DNA from: Oasisia sp. SBJ-2009
Lineage: Eukaryota > Annelida > Polychaeta > Sabellida > Siboglinidae
NCBI GenBank assembly: GCA_964017155.1
Contig: OZ024855.1
Location: 2,694,991 to 2,758,990 of the forward strand
Reading direction: 5' to 3'
DNA: 64,000 bases
Each line of letters begins with the position of its first letter. The stretch's first letter is position 1. Below, piece by piece: positions 33,954-44,998 of this stretch. The position numbers were made by a program, and so were the translations under genes. The notes beneath the pieces are model-generated. The model made no database searches, was not told the DNA's origin, and worked only from the letters and a program-made list of their open reading frames with translations.

Positions 33954-35084
33954 GTTACTGATATTGTTATTATTATTTATTTAGGCATATATCATTATAA
34001 AAAGTTATTACAACACTATCAGCAGTAGTTGCAGTAGCCGTAGTTACAGTAGCCTCGGTTCTTTTAACTGGACTACACTCTGACCAAAATAGCTATGAAT
34101 GGAGCCATCTGGCTGTGTGCCTCAATAGTTTTACAGTAAACATGTAGCACAATGAGGGACTGTTTGGTCATGCACCATGGTGACAGGTGCGGGTCAGAGG
34201 CCAGAACGCTCCAGTGAGTCATACTTTTATACATGTACCAACTAGTGAGTAAACATGTCTATATCTGTCATTCAACCTTGATGAATAGTTGTCCTTGAAG
34301 TGGTCTGTCGTAGACAAGTACATGTGACTACGTAGTAGAGGCACAAGCAGCTTTAGCTTAAATAAGCACACTTGTCTATTGTTGGACTTAGTACTGAATG
34401 ACACTGCAGATAAGGACAGCTCAGTGTAGACTAATTATCATGGTAACATCAAGACTCATTGACAAGAATCAAAGACATCTGGAGGAACTCTTTGTCAGTT
34501 CTTAGAAGTGCTGTATCAAGTTCGGGCACATACTGGTGATTATTGTAGTGGTGGTCAGACCTTCGAGTGACAGTATGTCACTTCCAAGATTTGTCTTCGT
34601 CCAGCCAGGTTGGTCTTCAGTGTGCGCTCAGCAGAGCCTTTAGCCAAGTATGGCGGTAGGTTTAAGCATTTCGAAGGTAGTCTTTTATGTGGTGTTATGT
34701 TATTTTTTTAAATCTTTTAATGAGTTGCAGAGTGTTATTTTGGATGTTGTTTTGTTTTACTCAACGTGAAACGTGTTTAAATTACTTGTGGCAGTTGTGG
34801 GCATATATTCTAGGTGCACAGACATTGTATTGCCTTTAGGTAACTTGTAAATTACTATAACTATATGTGACTTATTTTGGGAAATATGTATTAAATTATT
34901 ATATACAAAGTTTTATTACCTAGATACAATTCCCGGCTCGTTCCAGAGCCCAGGCCGTTACCTATACTATCCAGTAGGTTGTTATGTAACAAGTAGATGT
35001 GGGTATAAATATAGTGTTATAACAGAAACAAAAACTTTTTATAATGATATATACCCAACTAAATAATAATAACAATATCAGTAT
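33954..35084. mobile_element. Candidate 1.1-kb element with ~52-bp inverted ends
   Basis: The left end (33954-34006) and right end (35033-35084) are reverse complements over about 50 bases with few mismatches. Both contain AACAATATCAGTA on the outside and ACTTTTTATAATGATATAT on the inside (right-end orientation). The interior has no transposase. A third single copy of the inner part lies at 33426-33460. Class unknown and no clear target duplication. Confidence 0.55.
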
Positions 35085-35583
35085 CTAATCTGGACAGTTG
35101 ATGATATTGGGCACTGCATTGGCTGAATATGTGTAGCAAGAGTTATTCATTATGTAGTCACATAAATTGGTTTGATTGCTAGTTGCTTGTGGTGTTACTA
35201 ATACCACAGACTTATTGAAATCCAAGTGTTATCCAGGAGGCATAGCCCAAGCCAGGTTTCATTATATTATTGACACCCCAGATCTACTGTTTGGTGAGTT
35301 TCAAAACTAGGGTTTAGACCTTATAAATTATACTTTTGATTGGTAATTGTACCAAGATGACTGACAGCGAATTATGCAACCTCATGATACATAAGACAAC
35401 TTACAAGTTTAGCTATATAATGACTTACAGGTAACTGGGTGACTTTGATTATATTTAGTAGGAAGACTAGTGACAAACTGATTGTCTGAATGTGCATGTT
35501 GAAATATCATGTCTGAATAGTTAGGCTATGACCAGACTTCTCAGTCTCCTATATGTTTTATGTTGTCATGAATAATCATCCTG
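35085..35583. other. Unassigned non-coding DNA
   Basis: No gene or repeat recognised left of the minisatellite. Confidence 0.35.
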
Positions 35584-36935
35584 GGTGGCTAGAAGACAGT
35601 GACTGGTGACTGAAAGAAAGTGACTGGTGGTTGGAAGACAGTGGCTGGTGGTTGGAAGACAGTGACTGGTGGTTGGAAGACAGTGGCTGGTGGTTGGAAG
35701 ACAGTGGCTGGTGGTTGGAATATAGTGGCTTGTGGCTGGAAGACAGTGACTGGTGGTTGGAAGACAGTGGCTGGTGGTTGGAAGACAGTGGCTGGTGGTT
35801 GGAAGACAGTGGCTGGTGGTTGGAAGACAGTGGCTGGTGGTTGGAAGACAGTGGCTGGTGGTTGAAAGACAGTGACTGGTGGTTGAAAGACAGTGGCTGG
35901 TGGTTGGAAGACAGTGGCTGGTGGTTGGAAGACAGTGGCTGGTGGTTGAAAGACAGTGACTGGTGGTTGAAAGACAGTGACTGGTGGTTGGAAGACAGTG
36001 GCTGGTGGTTGGAAGACAGTGGCTGGTGGTTGGAAGACAGTGGTTGGAAGGCAGTGGCTGGTGATTGGAAGACAGTGGCTGGTGGTTGGAAGACAGTGGC
36101 TGGTGGTTGGAAGACAGTGGCTGGTGGTTGGAAGACAGTGGCTGGTGATTGGAAGACAGTGGCTGGTGATTGGAAGACAGTGGCTGATGGTTGGAAGACG
36201 GTGACTGGTGGTTGGAAGACAGTGACTGGTGGTTGGAAGACAGTGGCTGGTGGTTGGAAGACAGTGACTGGTGGTTGGAAGACAGTGGCTGGTGACTGAA
36301 AGACAGTGGCTGGTGGTTGGAAGACAGTGACTGGTGGTTGGAAGACAGTGGCTGGTGGTTGGAAGACATTGGCTGGTGTTTGGAAGACAGTGACTGGTGA
36401 TTGGAATTTGGAATATAGTGGCTGGTGGCTGGAAGACAGTGGCTGGTGGTTGGAAGACAGTGACTGGTGATTGGAATTTGGAATATAGTGGCTGGAAGAC
36501 AGTGGCTGGTGTTTGGAAGACAGTGACTGGTGATTGGAATTTGGAATATAGTGGCTGGTGGTTGGAAGACAGTGGCTGGTGGTTGGAAGACAGTGGCTGG
36601 TGGTTGGAAGACAGTGGCTGGTGGTTGGAAGACAGTGGCTGGTGACTGAAAGACAGTGGCTGGTGGTTGGAAGACAGTGAGTGGTGGTTGGAAGACAGTA
36701 ACTGGTGGTTGGAAGCCAGTGGCTGGTGGTTGGAAGACAGTGAGTGGTGGTTGGAAAACAGTGGCTGGTGGTTGAAAGACAGTGGCTGGTGGTTGAAAGA
36801 CAGTGGCTGATGGTTGGAAGACAGTGGCTGATGGTTGGAAGACAGTGACTGGTGGTTGGAAGACAGTGGCTGGTGGTTGGAAGACAGTGGCTGATGGTTG
36901 GAAGACAGTGGCTGGTGGTTGGAAGACAGTGGCTG
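35584..36935. repeat. 21-bp minisatellite, ~1.35 kb
   Basis: About 64 tandem copies of the unit GGTTGGAAGACAGTGGCTGGT with substitutions (ACTGG for GCTGG, GTTGAAAG for GTTGGAAG) and occasional 12-15-base indels. Between about 36385 and 36560 a higher-order unit containing GGAATTTGGAATATAGTGGC occurs three times. Because 21 is a multiple of 3 and the unit lacks stops in several frames, long ORFs appear on both strands. The two longest are minus-strand frames of 469 and 531 codons with 7-residue periods such as SHCLPTT and NHQPLSS. Confidence 0.95.
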
Positions 36936-39300
36936 GTGAAACTAAACTGGGGTATGCGTGATCCACTTTTACCAAACCGCCCGAACGGGTCAGTTAGTAT
37001 GCATGACCCATTTTGGAGGTTCACAACTAATTTCTGTCCAGGTTTATGTATAGCTGACTGTATTCTATATGAAATATATGGTACATAATTACGTATCGGT
37101 GCTATGGTAGGGTTCATTATAAATGATAATGTTAATAACAATGTTATAACACAGATGTTGTATTCCAGCATTATATTACTTTAGTGACAGTTGTACAGTG
37201 ACATAACACACATGTGGCAATGCAGTGCCAGGCACAGCACAAGTCACCTTACACAGTGGGATGTTTTTCTACTCCCTGGCAGGAGATAATTAATTAATAA
37301 GGTAGTGTCTCCAAGGGAAGTGACAAGTTGACTGTATTGGACATTAGTGATTTAGGGGATATAGCCAGGCATTGTAGTTGGCAGGAATATGAGGGATAGC
37401 TGTTGGTTTTAAATGACAAGTAGAGAGAGACAGCTTGATACAGGGAGTCACACCGGGGGAGGGGATAGAGTAGTCAGGTGCACAGAGTGCACGATGTGCA
37501 GCTGGAGGTTTTCCTCCAGCTTGGGATGGGAGGTGACTGGGTGAGGCTGAGCTGTCTCCGTGTTGTAGCTGGGATGGACTAGCATAGAATTTGACTTGTT
37601 ACACTAGATACAATGTAGAATAAGATTGTGCATGTAACGTTTTTTAGTCGGTTTGTTGAATTATGATTATTTTTATTCGGTGCCCCCACTTATCTAGTGT
37701 GACGGCTATTGGCGCTATGACATATTGGTGTCTATGTTATATTACTGTATTATAATAGTCATTGATATTATAAGTTATAACGAACTCTACCCTATCGTAC
37801 AAAGCCAAATGTTACACAGCTCTACACAGTCTACAACATCGGTTGTGTTAGACTGATTGTCCTAGTTTCAGGTTGTCTGGTGTCTAGCTTTCTACTCACT
37901 AAGTACCATATGGATGGATGCAAACTATACACAGCTCTGTATCGTAGGTCGTGTCGGGTTGCACATGTGTCACATTATGTGTCTGGTGTCTAGAGTTTTC
38001 CAGGCTCCCATACATGCTTTCTGATGCAGCTTACTGACTTGGTGGCAAATCAGGAATAGCTTGATTGGCACACTCACCCCAGTTTGGTAGTGTTTGTGTG
38101 ACTATCTGTGTAGTGCAATTTGAAGTTCAAATGAAATCTGCCACAGGTTACATTACGTGTCAGTAGCCATTTGAACAACATTGAGCAGCACCTGTGTTTT
38201 GTTATTGATGCATGTAGCTCATAATCATTGTGTACAATTGGTGTAGTCACCATTTGACAGATGTGTGCAGTAGTCCCTGAAGTAAGATGTTATCAACTTT
38301 GGCACTGCATTCTCACCAGTAGCTCTTTACTGTGATACCATCGCTGCAGTCTTATCATGACTTTATGCATGGCTTGTTTGTAGCTTTTGTACTACTGTAG
38401 AGGCAGTAGAACTTGATTCACTGTTGATAAAAACCTGCCAGTCGTTGTCAACAGCACTTGTTTGTAATTTGTTGGACCATTTGGCACAAGCCTTTCAGCC
38501 ACCTCATGCCAAGAGGCTTTCAGAACTGGCCTTTCGGGCCTTAACATCTGCTTTAATTTCTTCATAAGACTATGTGCATCATAATAATACAATTTTTAAA
38601 TCACCAGAGGTCCATAGAATACATTTATTAATGTTTTAATTTTATTAGTTAATATAAATTTTGTTTTTATATTAAATGTTTTAAGAGAACAAACACTGGA
38701 AGAAGAAGAACTTGGGGACACCAGACTTGTTGACTCAAATAAATTACAGTGAAATCAACATTTCATTTATTTACTCCTGTTGATTGAGTTGAATATATAT
38801 TATAAATATAAATTTGTTAGAATATGTACTGTTGCTTAATAATAGTAATAAAACTTTATTTAAACACCAGTTGTTAAATCTGTAATGGTATCAATAAAAA
38901 GCACTTTTCTGTCTGCAAGAAAGTTTTGTACTGGGCTTAATACAGGCTTCGGTACTTATTAGTCCTATTTACTTTGGGATGAAAGTCCTTTTTAGTCATA
39001 TTTACTTTGGGAGGAAAGTCTAACTCACATATATAGCATCACTCTGTGCTTGCCGCCCACTAACCATCTGCCGTTAGCTCTCAGTTGTCAGAAACTAGAA
39101 AATATATTTCTCACGGTTTGCTTCGACATTCCTAAAGATGCTGTGGCTATGCTAGGCTTGTGTGTATGTGAGTTTACAAGCACATGTCTACCAGAGATGT
39201 AGTGCCACTAGACCCTGTGTCCCTAGCCCCTATCCCAGCACCAGTAGCTCCCAGTGTGTGAGAAGAGTGCCAGTAGCACCCTATTCAGTACGTGGTTGGT
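36936..39300. other. Unassigned DNA with small structures
   Basis: No gene. It contains a perfect 8-bp-stem, 4-base-loop hairpin (GCTGGAGG-TTTT-CCTCCAGC, 37501-37520) in a GC-rich patch. A 34-bp imperfect tandem duplication lies at about 38959-39021 (TTTACTTTGGGA...GAAAGTC). A possible SANT-like relic at 38392-38570 is listed separately. Confidence 0.35.
38392..38570 (-). pseudogene. Possible Myb/SANT-like relic
   Basis: The minus-strand frame reads LKASWHEVAERLVPNGPTN followed by KQVLLTTTGRFLSTVN. The Trp-His-Glu-Val-Ala then Gly-Pro-Thr pattern resembles the second half of a Myb/SANT-like domain from transposon-encoded proteins. The first helix and the usual KKRW block are not evident. Tentative. 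Confidence 0.25.
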
Positions 39301-40003
39301 TTAAAGCGACATGGTCCGCTCGTGGCTTTTTATTTTTATTGCAATATCAAGTTATAGTTATACAGTATAAATTATGCCTATTATAGTGTACAGACCATCA
39401 AAAGATGTTTTCATGTACCATTTAGGGGTTGAAAATACACGCAGTAAGGGCGCTTACTCTGTGTACACATTGACCACGAGGCGATTTTGAAACCATTGTA
39501 GGCGTGGCTAAAAGCCCAGAACGAAATGCATGATCACGTGATGCAGTATCACAAGTTGACGGGTTGCATGTGCTGCCCTGTCATGTATTTGTTGTCATTC
39601 GTAATGGTATGAAGTCAGTATTTATGTGTGAATGCGATTTGTATGGGCGTTACATTTGTTATAAATACATGGTATATATTTGTAATATATGTTATGTGCA
39701 CATCATAAGACCAGACAAGAGACATCCTATTATTAGAAAACACCTTTATAGCCAATAACAACTAATTCACTAGCTGCTACACCCAGCCAGGTGCACGCTC
39801 CCAGTTGGTAAAGGTCAAAGGGCGGCGATTTGAGTGACAGTGTCGGGATTCTTATAAACATCCGACGTTTAATGTTACAAAGTCAGTTCTGTTTCAATAA
39901 AACATTTGTTGGCGGCCAGGACGCTACAATAGTTATAACTTATACTGATTAACATGATTTTGCAATAAAAATAAAAAGCCACGAACAGACCATGTCGCTT
40001 TAA
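39301..40003. mobile_element. TTAA-flanked MITE, ~695 bp (Kolobok/piggyBac type)
   Basis: TTAA at 39301-39304 and 40000-40003 flank an element whose ends are inverted repeats of ~45 bases, starting AGCGACATGGTC on the left and ending with the near complement GACCATGTCGCT on the right. TTAA duplications are made by piggyBac and Kolobok transposases. The AGCGACA start resembles Kolobok-type termini more than the CCC start of piggyBac. No coding capacity. Confidence 0.75.
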
Positions 40004-40329
40004 CATACACATTCTATGTAGGTACTTCTAATTGTTATTTTAAATTGCCATTTCATGAATACCACTCAATGGTTTATTTCCTGTACCTGTATAAGTCTCT
40101 GTTAATACGTGCATGGATTTATGCTATGCTGGTTTGTTTGCAAGTTGTTCATTGAAGATCTGACCATGGTTGCCATAATTATGGCAATTCCCTTTTGCTT
40201 TTTAAAAGCTGGTCTTGAAGGATTTATAAACTACTTAACACATTCCAGTAGCGTATGCCCATATCCATGAACTTAGAGGAATTTTTATGAAGCAAGAGTT
40301 CCCTGTCATACATATGTCTTGATCTTGGT

Positions 40330-40647
40330 AGTAGCACAGTGCCACTATGGCTAGAGCTTCAGAATATCAACTTAGAGAACCTGGGGTCGAATCCTGTGCC
40401 GTCATGTCAAACCTTGGGGACGTTTTATCACTCTACTTTGCTCCAGTTCACTCAGCTGTATGAAAGAGTATCTGGCTATATACAGAGGTGGATAGTTGTG
40501 TCCGAATAAGCTTTGCACATCAATTGCAGCAAGGCTGGATGCTTCCCAGGAAAGGTGAGATGGATTTTAATTGAACAGGTCTGCCAGGGAAGTAAAGTGA
40601 AGCGCTTTAGGCAATCCTGAGGATTGGATATTGCGCAATATAAGAAC
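40330..40647 (+). mobile_element. tRNA-derived SINE, copy 2
   Basis: Aligns with 15291-15606 through body and tail, ending GGATATTGCGCAATATAAGAAC. The B-box-like GGGTCGAATCC (40384-40394) survives while the A box is eroded (CACTATGGCTAGAGC). Confidence 0.78.
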
Positions 40648-41010
40648 TTACTATTACTTTACGAGAGTGTGCCGCCAAAATGAACAGTGTCCACTGTCCA
40701 CCACTGTGTTTCCACTGTGGTGTGTCTTACAAAACCATAATAATGTCTGTGAAAGAAGGTTTATATCAAGCAAAATAAGCACCAGATACATATCAATTAT
40801 CCCTGCAAGTAAATTGATGGTATTGTTTGTAGTGTCCGTATCGATGTGTAGTGTCCACTGTGTTTTCTCCACATCATTAGTCCTTCCATAAAATATAGTT
40901 CAGAGCAATTTATTTGTGTTATTTGATGACAAAAATTGAAAACAAGACTTTGTTAAGAAAAAATAGTCCCCACCCATTTAACGACACAGGGTCATCATGA
41001 AATGGATGTA
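40648..41010. other. Unassigned non-coding DNA
   Basis: Two small overlapping frames on opposite strands (40631-40891) have no recognisable domain. Confidence 0.35.
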
Positions 41011-41540
41011 TGTCACATCTCAGAAACACTTCATTTCATCTTGACCAAATTCATAGGGAACTAGCTGTGTATAAAAAAGTATGTTACCCAAGGTAAGATG
41101 CCATTTCCATAACCATAAACATGGTTATGAAAATGGCATCCTACTTCATGGGTAACAGACTTTATTTATAGAAAGTAAATTCTCTATGAATTTGGTCAAG
41201 ATGAAATGGTTTGTTTCTGAAATATTAACCTGAAATCTAAGAATTGCTGGTATGATGCCATTTATATAATCATGGTTATGGAAATGGCATCCTACTTCAT
41301 GGGTAACAGACTTTATTTATAGAAAGTAAATTCTCTATGAATTTGGTCAAGATGAAATGGTTTGTTTCTGAAATATTAACCTGAAATCTAAGAATTGCTG
41401 GTATGATGCCATTTATATAATCATGGTTATGGAAATGGCATCCTACTTCATGGGTAACATACTTTTTTTTTATAGAAAGCTAATTCTCTATCAATTTGGT
41501 CAAGATGAAATGATTTGTTTCTGAAATTATGACATACCAC
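41011..41540. repeat. Palindrome joined to a 151-bp tandem array
   Basis: Left of a centre at about 41117-41120 the sequence (41024-41116) is the inverted complement of the unit to the right. The right side then carries direct copies whose CATCCTACTTCATGGG starts are at 41137, 41288 and 41439, an exact 151-bp period. Outer ends (ATGTATGTCACATCTCAG near 41007 and CTGAAATTATGACATAC near 41523) are also roughly complementary. This suggests a foldback element whose right arm was tandemly amplified. Confidence 0.85.
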
Positions 41541-41624
41541 GTTAACCATTAAATCTAAGAATTGCTACATGTGGTTTTGTAGAAAGTCCTATGACTTTTT
41601 TTATAATGTGTCTCATTCTGTGAC

Positions 41625-41702
41625 TTATTCTAGTACCTGGTAAACAAAATGAATCACTGCACGGACTTCCTCTTTGGACCACTGCTCCAGTGAAGTCGCC
41701 AT
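41625..41702 (-). pseudogene. Possible mariner-type transposase N-terminus
   Basis: From ATG 41702 the minus strand encodes MATSLEQWSKEEVRAVIHFV and then runs to a stop six codons later. W-x-K-E-E-x-R-A-V-I-x-F resembles the start of the N-terminal helix-turn-helix of some mariner transposases and of host genes derived from them. AAGATGGCG at the start is a YY1-like initiator. Too short to be sure. Confidence 0.35.
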
Positions 41703-42424
41703 CTTTAACTGCCGGTGCAGTACAGTGCAACCATCTGACACAACATTACCACTGAAACTGGTAGTTTTTCTGCAATCAAGTCTGGCCAGTCTAGCGGCTT
41801 TAGCCCCAGTTTCAATTAGTTTATAACCCTTGTAAAGTTACTTGTATTTGCGGTATGCATACATAGTAGATGTACCATAACAAAACTTGTACTTAGTAAA
41901 GATCTACTAATTATGTGTTTAAGTATCTAGACTATTTTTCATTAAATATTTCAGTACTATGTGTGCACAAAAGTCAAAAGCATTCTCAATGTCACTTAAT
42001 GTTGTGTATTATAAAAAATTAATAAACTATAATGCTCTACTGCTGCTTGGTGGATGTATATCAGATTATGTATCACAACTCTTGTATGTAGAGCTGCTAG
42101 TGTGCAGGCCACCACTAAATCCATAATGTGTGAAGTGAAGAGGATAGTTGGCATTGGCAAGATAACCTACTTCAAAGAACTATTGAAGCTATGTAAACTG
42201 TATGTAAAGGTCCTGATTCACACCTGGGGTAGCAGTCATAAAACCTGGTAAAACTAGTGTAATATTCTTAAAGTATGAAACAACCACATTACAGATAAGC
42301 TTAATTAAAATTGAACTTTGAAAAGTAATATGTTAATTAGTATTACATTGTGATCTTGTTCAACATATTCATTATTATTACTTCAACATTTGAAATCATT
42401 AGGTACTATTACATATTACTAAGC
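41703..42424. other. Unassigned non-coding DNA
   Basis: No gene or repeat recognised. Confidence 0.35.
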
Positions 42425-42530
42425 TATCGTTGGGCCTAAAATCTCTAGATAGCCAATTTGGCTAAAGGTATACATTTCTTTAGCCAAATGAGATTTTCTT
42501 TAGCCATTTTTAGACGTCACTTTAAATGGG
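42425..42530. repeat. TTTGGCTAAAGG repeat family, copy 3
   Basis: Reads ATCGTTGGGCCTAAAATCTC, AGCCAATTTGGCTAAAGG and CTTTAGCCATTTTTAGACGTCA. It aligns with both earlier copies and is the longest continuous one. Confidence 0.6.
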
Positions 42531-43086
42531 AGACTTTGTAAATCAGTTTCAGGCTATAATCGCCAGGTGGTGTCGGGCGTTACAGGGTTCACGGTGAACA
42601 AATTCTCCATTAATAAGATTAGCCTTTTCATTTGTCTTTAGTACAAATTATCATCATTATATCGCAATATGAAGAAATGTCTAGCACATGTGAAATGTAT
42701 ACTAAGGAAATGTGATGTGAAAGAGTGCCATTTTGAATTTTGAGACAGTAGCGCCTCTAGCGGACGAATGTGCTGTGTTAGCAGATGAAACTGCAGTACA
42801 CATTATATGTTCAATTATTCATACGTTATTGAAATTGCACTTGAAGCACTTCATAAACACTGAAGCACGTAAACTTGCAATAGTGCACGTAGCAACACCT
42901 TTTCTCACTATCCAGACATTAGATAGACCTATTAGTACATTTTTTTACATCATATTATAGCGTGTTATTTACTTGCTTGCACACCTGTGCCTGACGTTGG
43001 CCGGTATCATGCACGCTCCCCAGCCCCCCCCCCCCCATTTCCTATACCCACATCAGCACTTGGTTGGGTTTTTATATTGTTGTGTT
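42531..43086. other. Unassigned non-coding DNA
   Basis: Contains a 13-base poly-C run at about 43024-43036. A 75-codon frame (42733-42960) has no recognisable domain. Confidence 0.35.
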
Positions 43087-43368
43087 TGTTTTTAATGATA
43101 ATATGTATATATATATATATATTAATATATATTTAATATATATATATATTTTAATAGATATCACATAATATGAAATATATTTGTATATAATAATAAACGT
43201 GTATATATATATATATACATATTTATATAATATATTATACATAATACATGTGTGTATTATACAGTACTGTATAATGCATTAGTAAGAAATGTTTTTTATG
43301 CAATATATATACATATAATTATATATAAATTATAATATATTTACATATTTTAAATGGTAATGATAATT

Positions 43369-43406
<38 letters not shown>

Positions 43407-43660
43407 TTATTGATATATATATATATTGATATATATATATATATTATTTAATATATGTGTATATAATAATTATATACTTATTATGTATATATTATATATA
43501 TACATAAATATATATATATATATTACATATTAAATATATATTAAATAATATATATATATAAATTACATTATCATTATTATTTATAATATGTATATTATAT
43601 ATTAAATGATTAAATTATATATTGTATATTATATATATTGCAAAACACAATAATTATATA

Positions 43661-43698
<38 letters not shown>

Positions 43699-43837
43699 TA
43701 TATAATTATTGTGTTTTGCTATATATAATATACAATATATAATTTAATCATTTAATATATAATATACATATTATTAATGATAATGTAATTTATATATATA
43801 TATTATTTAATATATATTTAATATGTAATATATATAT

Positions 43838-43873
<36 letters not shown>

Positions 43874-44060
43874 AAGTATATAGTTATTGTGTTTTTTGCA
43901 ATATATAAAATACATAATTTAATATATAATATTATACATATTAAAAATAATAATTATAATATATATATTTTAATATACTTATACATTACTATATATATGT
44001 ATATATATGTAATTATATATATGTATATATATATATAATTATATATATAGTATATAATTA
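43087..44060. repeat. AT-rich palindrome cluster
   Basis: Almost pure A/T. Centred at about 43680, the left arm (about 43510-43680) and right arm (about 43681-43850) are near-perfect reverse complements over ~170 bases, both including the non-monotonous core GCAAAACACAATAATTATAT. A third diverged copy of the same unit follows at about 43872-43990. Such sequences extrude cruciforms and are unstable. Confidence 0.88.
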
Positions 44061-44264
44061 TTGTATACATGTATATTCAAATTCTTGCATATCAAAAAAA
44101 TTAACAAACAGTGTTCATGGATAATGATTACTGTTAGTTTTAATCGCAATAACATAATATCGGTTTGAGCATTTTAACTAAACATTTTTATTTAATGATG
44201 ATTATTTCCTGGTAGTATAAAATAATTAAAAGTTCATAACAATGTGCTCTTATCTTCAACTTAC

Positions 44265-44338
44265 TCGTTGCACCCGTAGGTCGCACAAAATGAGCCGGTT
44301 GATCGACTTTTCGATGTACTTGGCGGTGGTGTTGCCAT
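44265..44338 (-). CDS. Candidate first coding exon, THAP-like N-terminus
   Basis: On the minus strand the ATG at 44338 opens a frame of 24 codons, a Pro/Ser/Thr/Arg-rich start ending SFCATYGCN. It then meets a consensus splice donor (CGA|GTAAGT at 44264) in phase 2. Cys-Ala-x-Tyr-Gly-Cys-Asn is the usual opening of the THAP zinc-binding domain (C-x2-4-C), and a short first exon ending soon after this motif is plausible. A YY1-type initiator lies 64 bases upstream. No following exon was identified, because the adjoining sequence is the AT palindrome cluster. It could therefore be a genuine gene start, or the relic of one carried by a P-like transposon, since those transposases also begin with a THAP domain. 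Confidence 0.45.
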
Positions 44339-44401
44339 TGTCTAATGTCAAGCAAATGAAGCGGCACATTCGTCCGCTTGGGACGCTGCGCTCCACGCGC
44401 T

Positions 44402-44412
44402 AAAATGGCGGC
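44402..44412 (-). promoter_or_regulatory. YY1-type initiator motif
   Basis: AAAATGGCGGC on the plus strand, i.e. GCCGCCATTTT on the minus strand, matches the YY1/initiator element found at many animal transcription start sites in this orientation. It is followed by GC-rich sequence leading to the ATG at 44338. Confidence 0.4.
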
Positions 44413-44698
44413 CCATTATAAATTGCAAAGTGACCCTTCTCTGTTAGATCTTCTCTGCTTGTACATAGTGTCTAGTTTTTCTACACGTTTCTCCATTTTA
44501 TGTTTATTTTTAATTAGCTCAACTAGCATATATATGTTTTACTATTTATTAATTAATAGTTTACTAGTTCACATATAATTTTTATTGATTACAGTTGACA
44601 CAAATATTGTATTGCTGTAGTCATTTATTATTAATTAATTACAATGTATAATATATATTTATTCTGTAATCGCCTACATATGTATTTTATATACAACC

Positions 44699-44702
<4 letters not shown>

Positions 44703-44746
<44 letters not shown>
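44703..44746. repeat. (TA)n microsatellite
   Basis: Pure TA tract of about 44 bases. Confidence 0.95.
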
Positions 44747-44747
<1 letters not shown>

Positions 44748-44998
44748 TTTTATTTTTCGGCTACATTGACATAAATTAAAACAATGCCATATATCTGATT
44801 AATTGTAGTTTCTCTAGTTCAGTTTTCCCACAACAACGATTTAGCTATACGAATTCATATGAGTTTACTTGTACTTTTATTATATTTATTTCTTGTAATG
44901 TTTAACTACTGTTGTAAACACTACTGAACAGAGTTTGTTCTTTGGATTTTAGTGTCTAAATAACGTGGCTTATTATTATTAGAGCAACCACACTTTAA

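Noticed and set aside
35584..36935. A CRISPR-like array of regular repeats
   Set aside because: Units are head-to-tail 21-mers with no unique spacers, in an animal-type sequence. It is a minisatellite.
37501..37520. Rho-independent terminator or regulatory hairpin
   Set aside because: The 8-bp stem with a TTTT loop has no T-run after it, and bacterial terminators are not expected in animal DNA.
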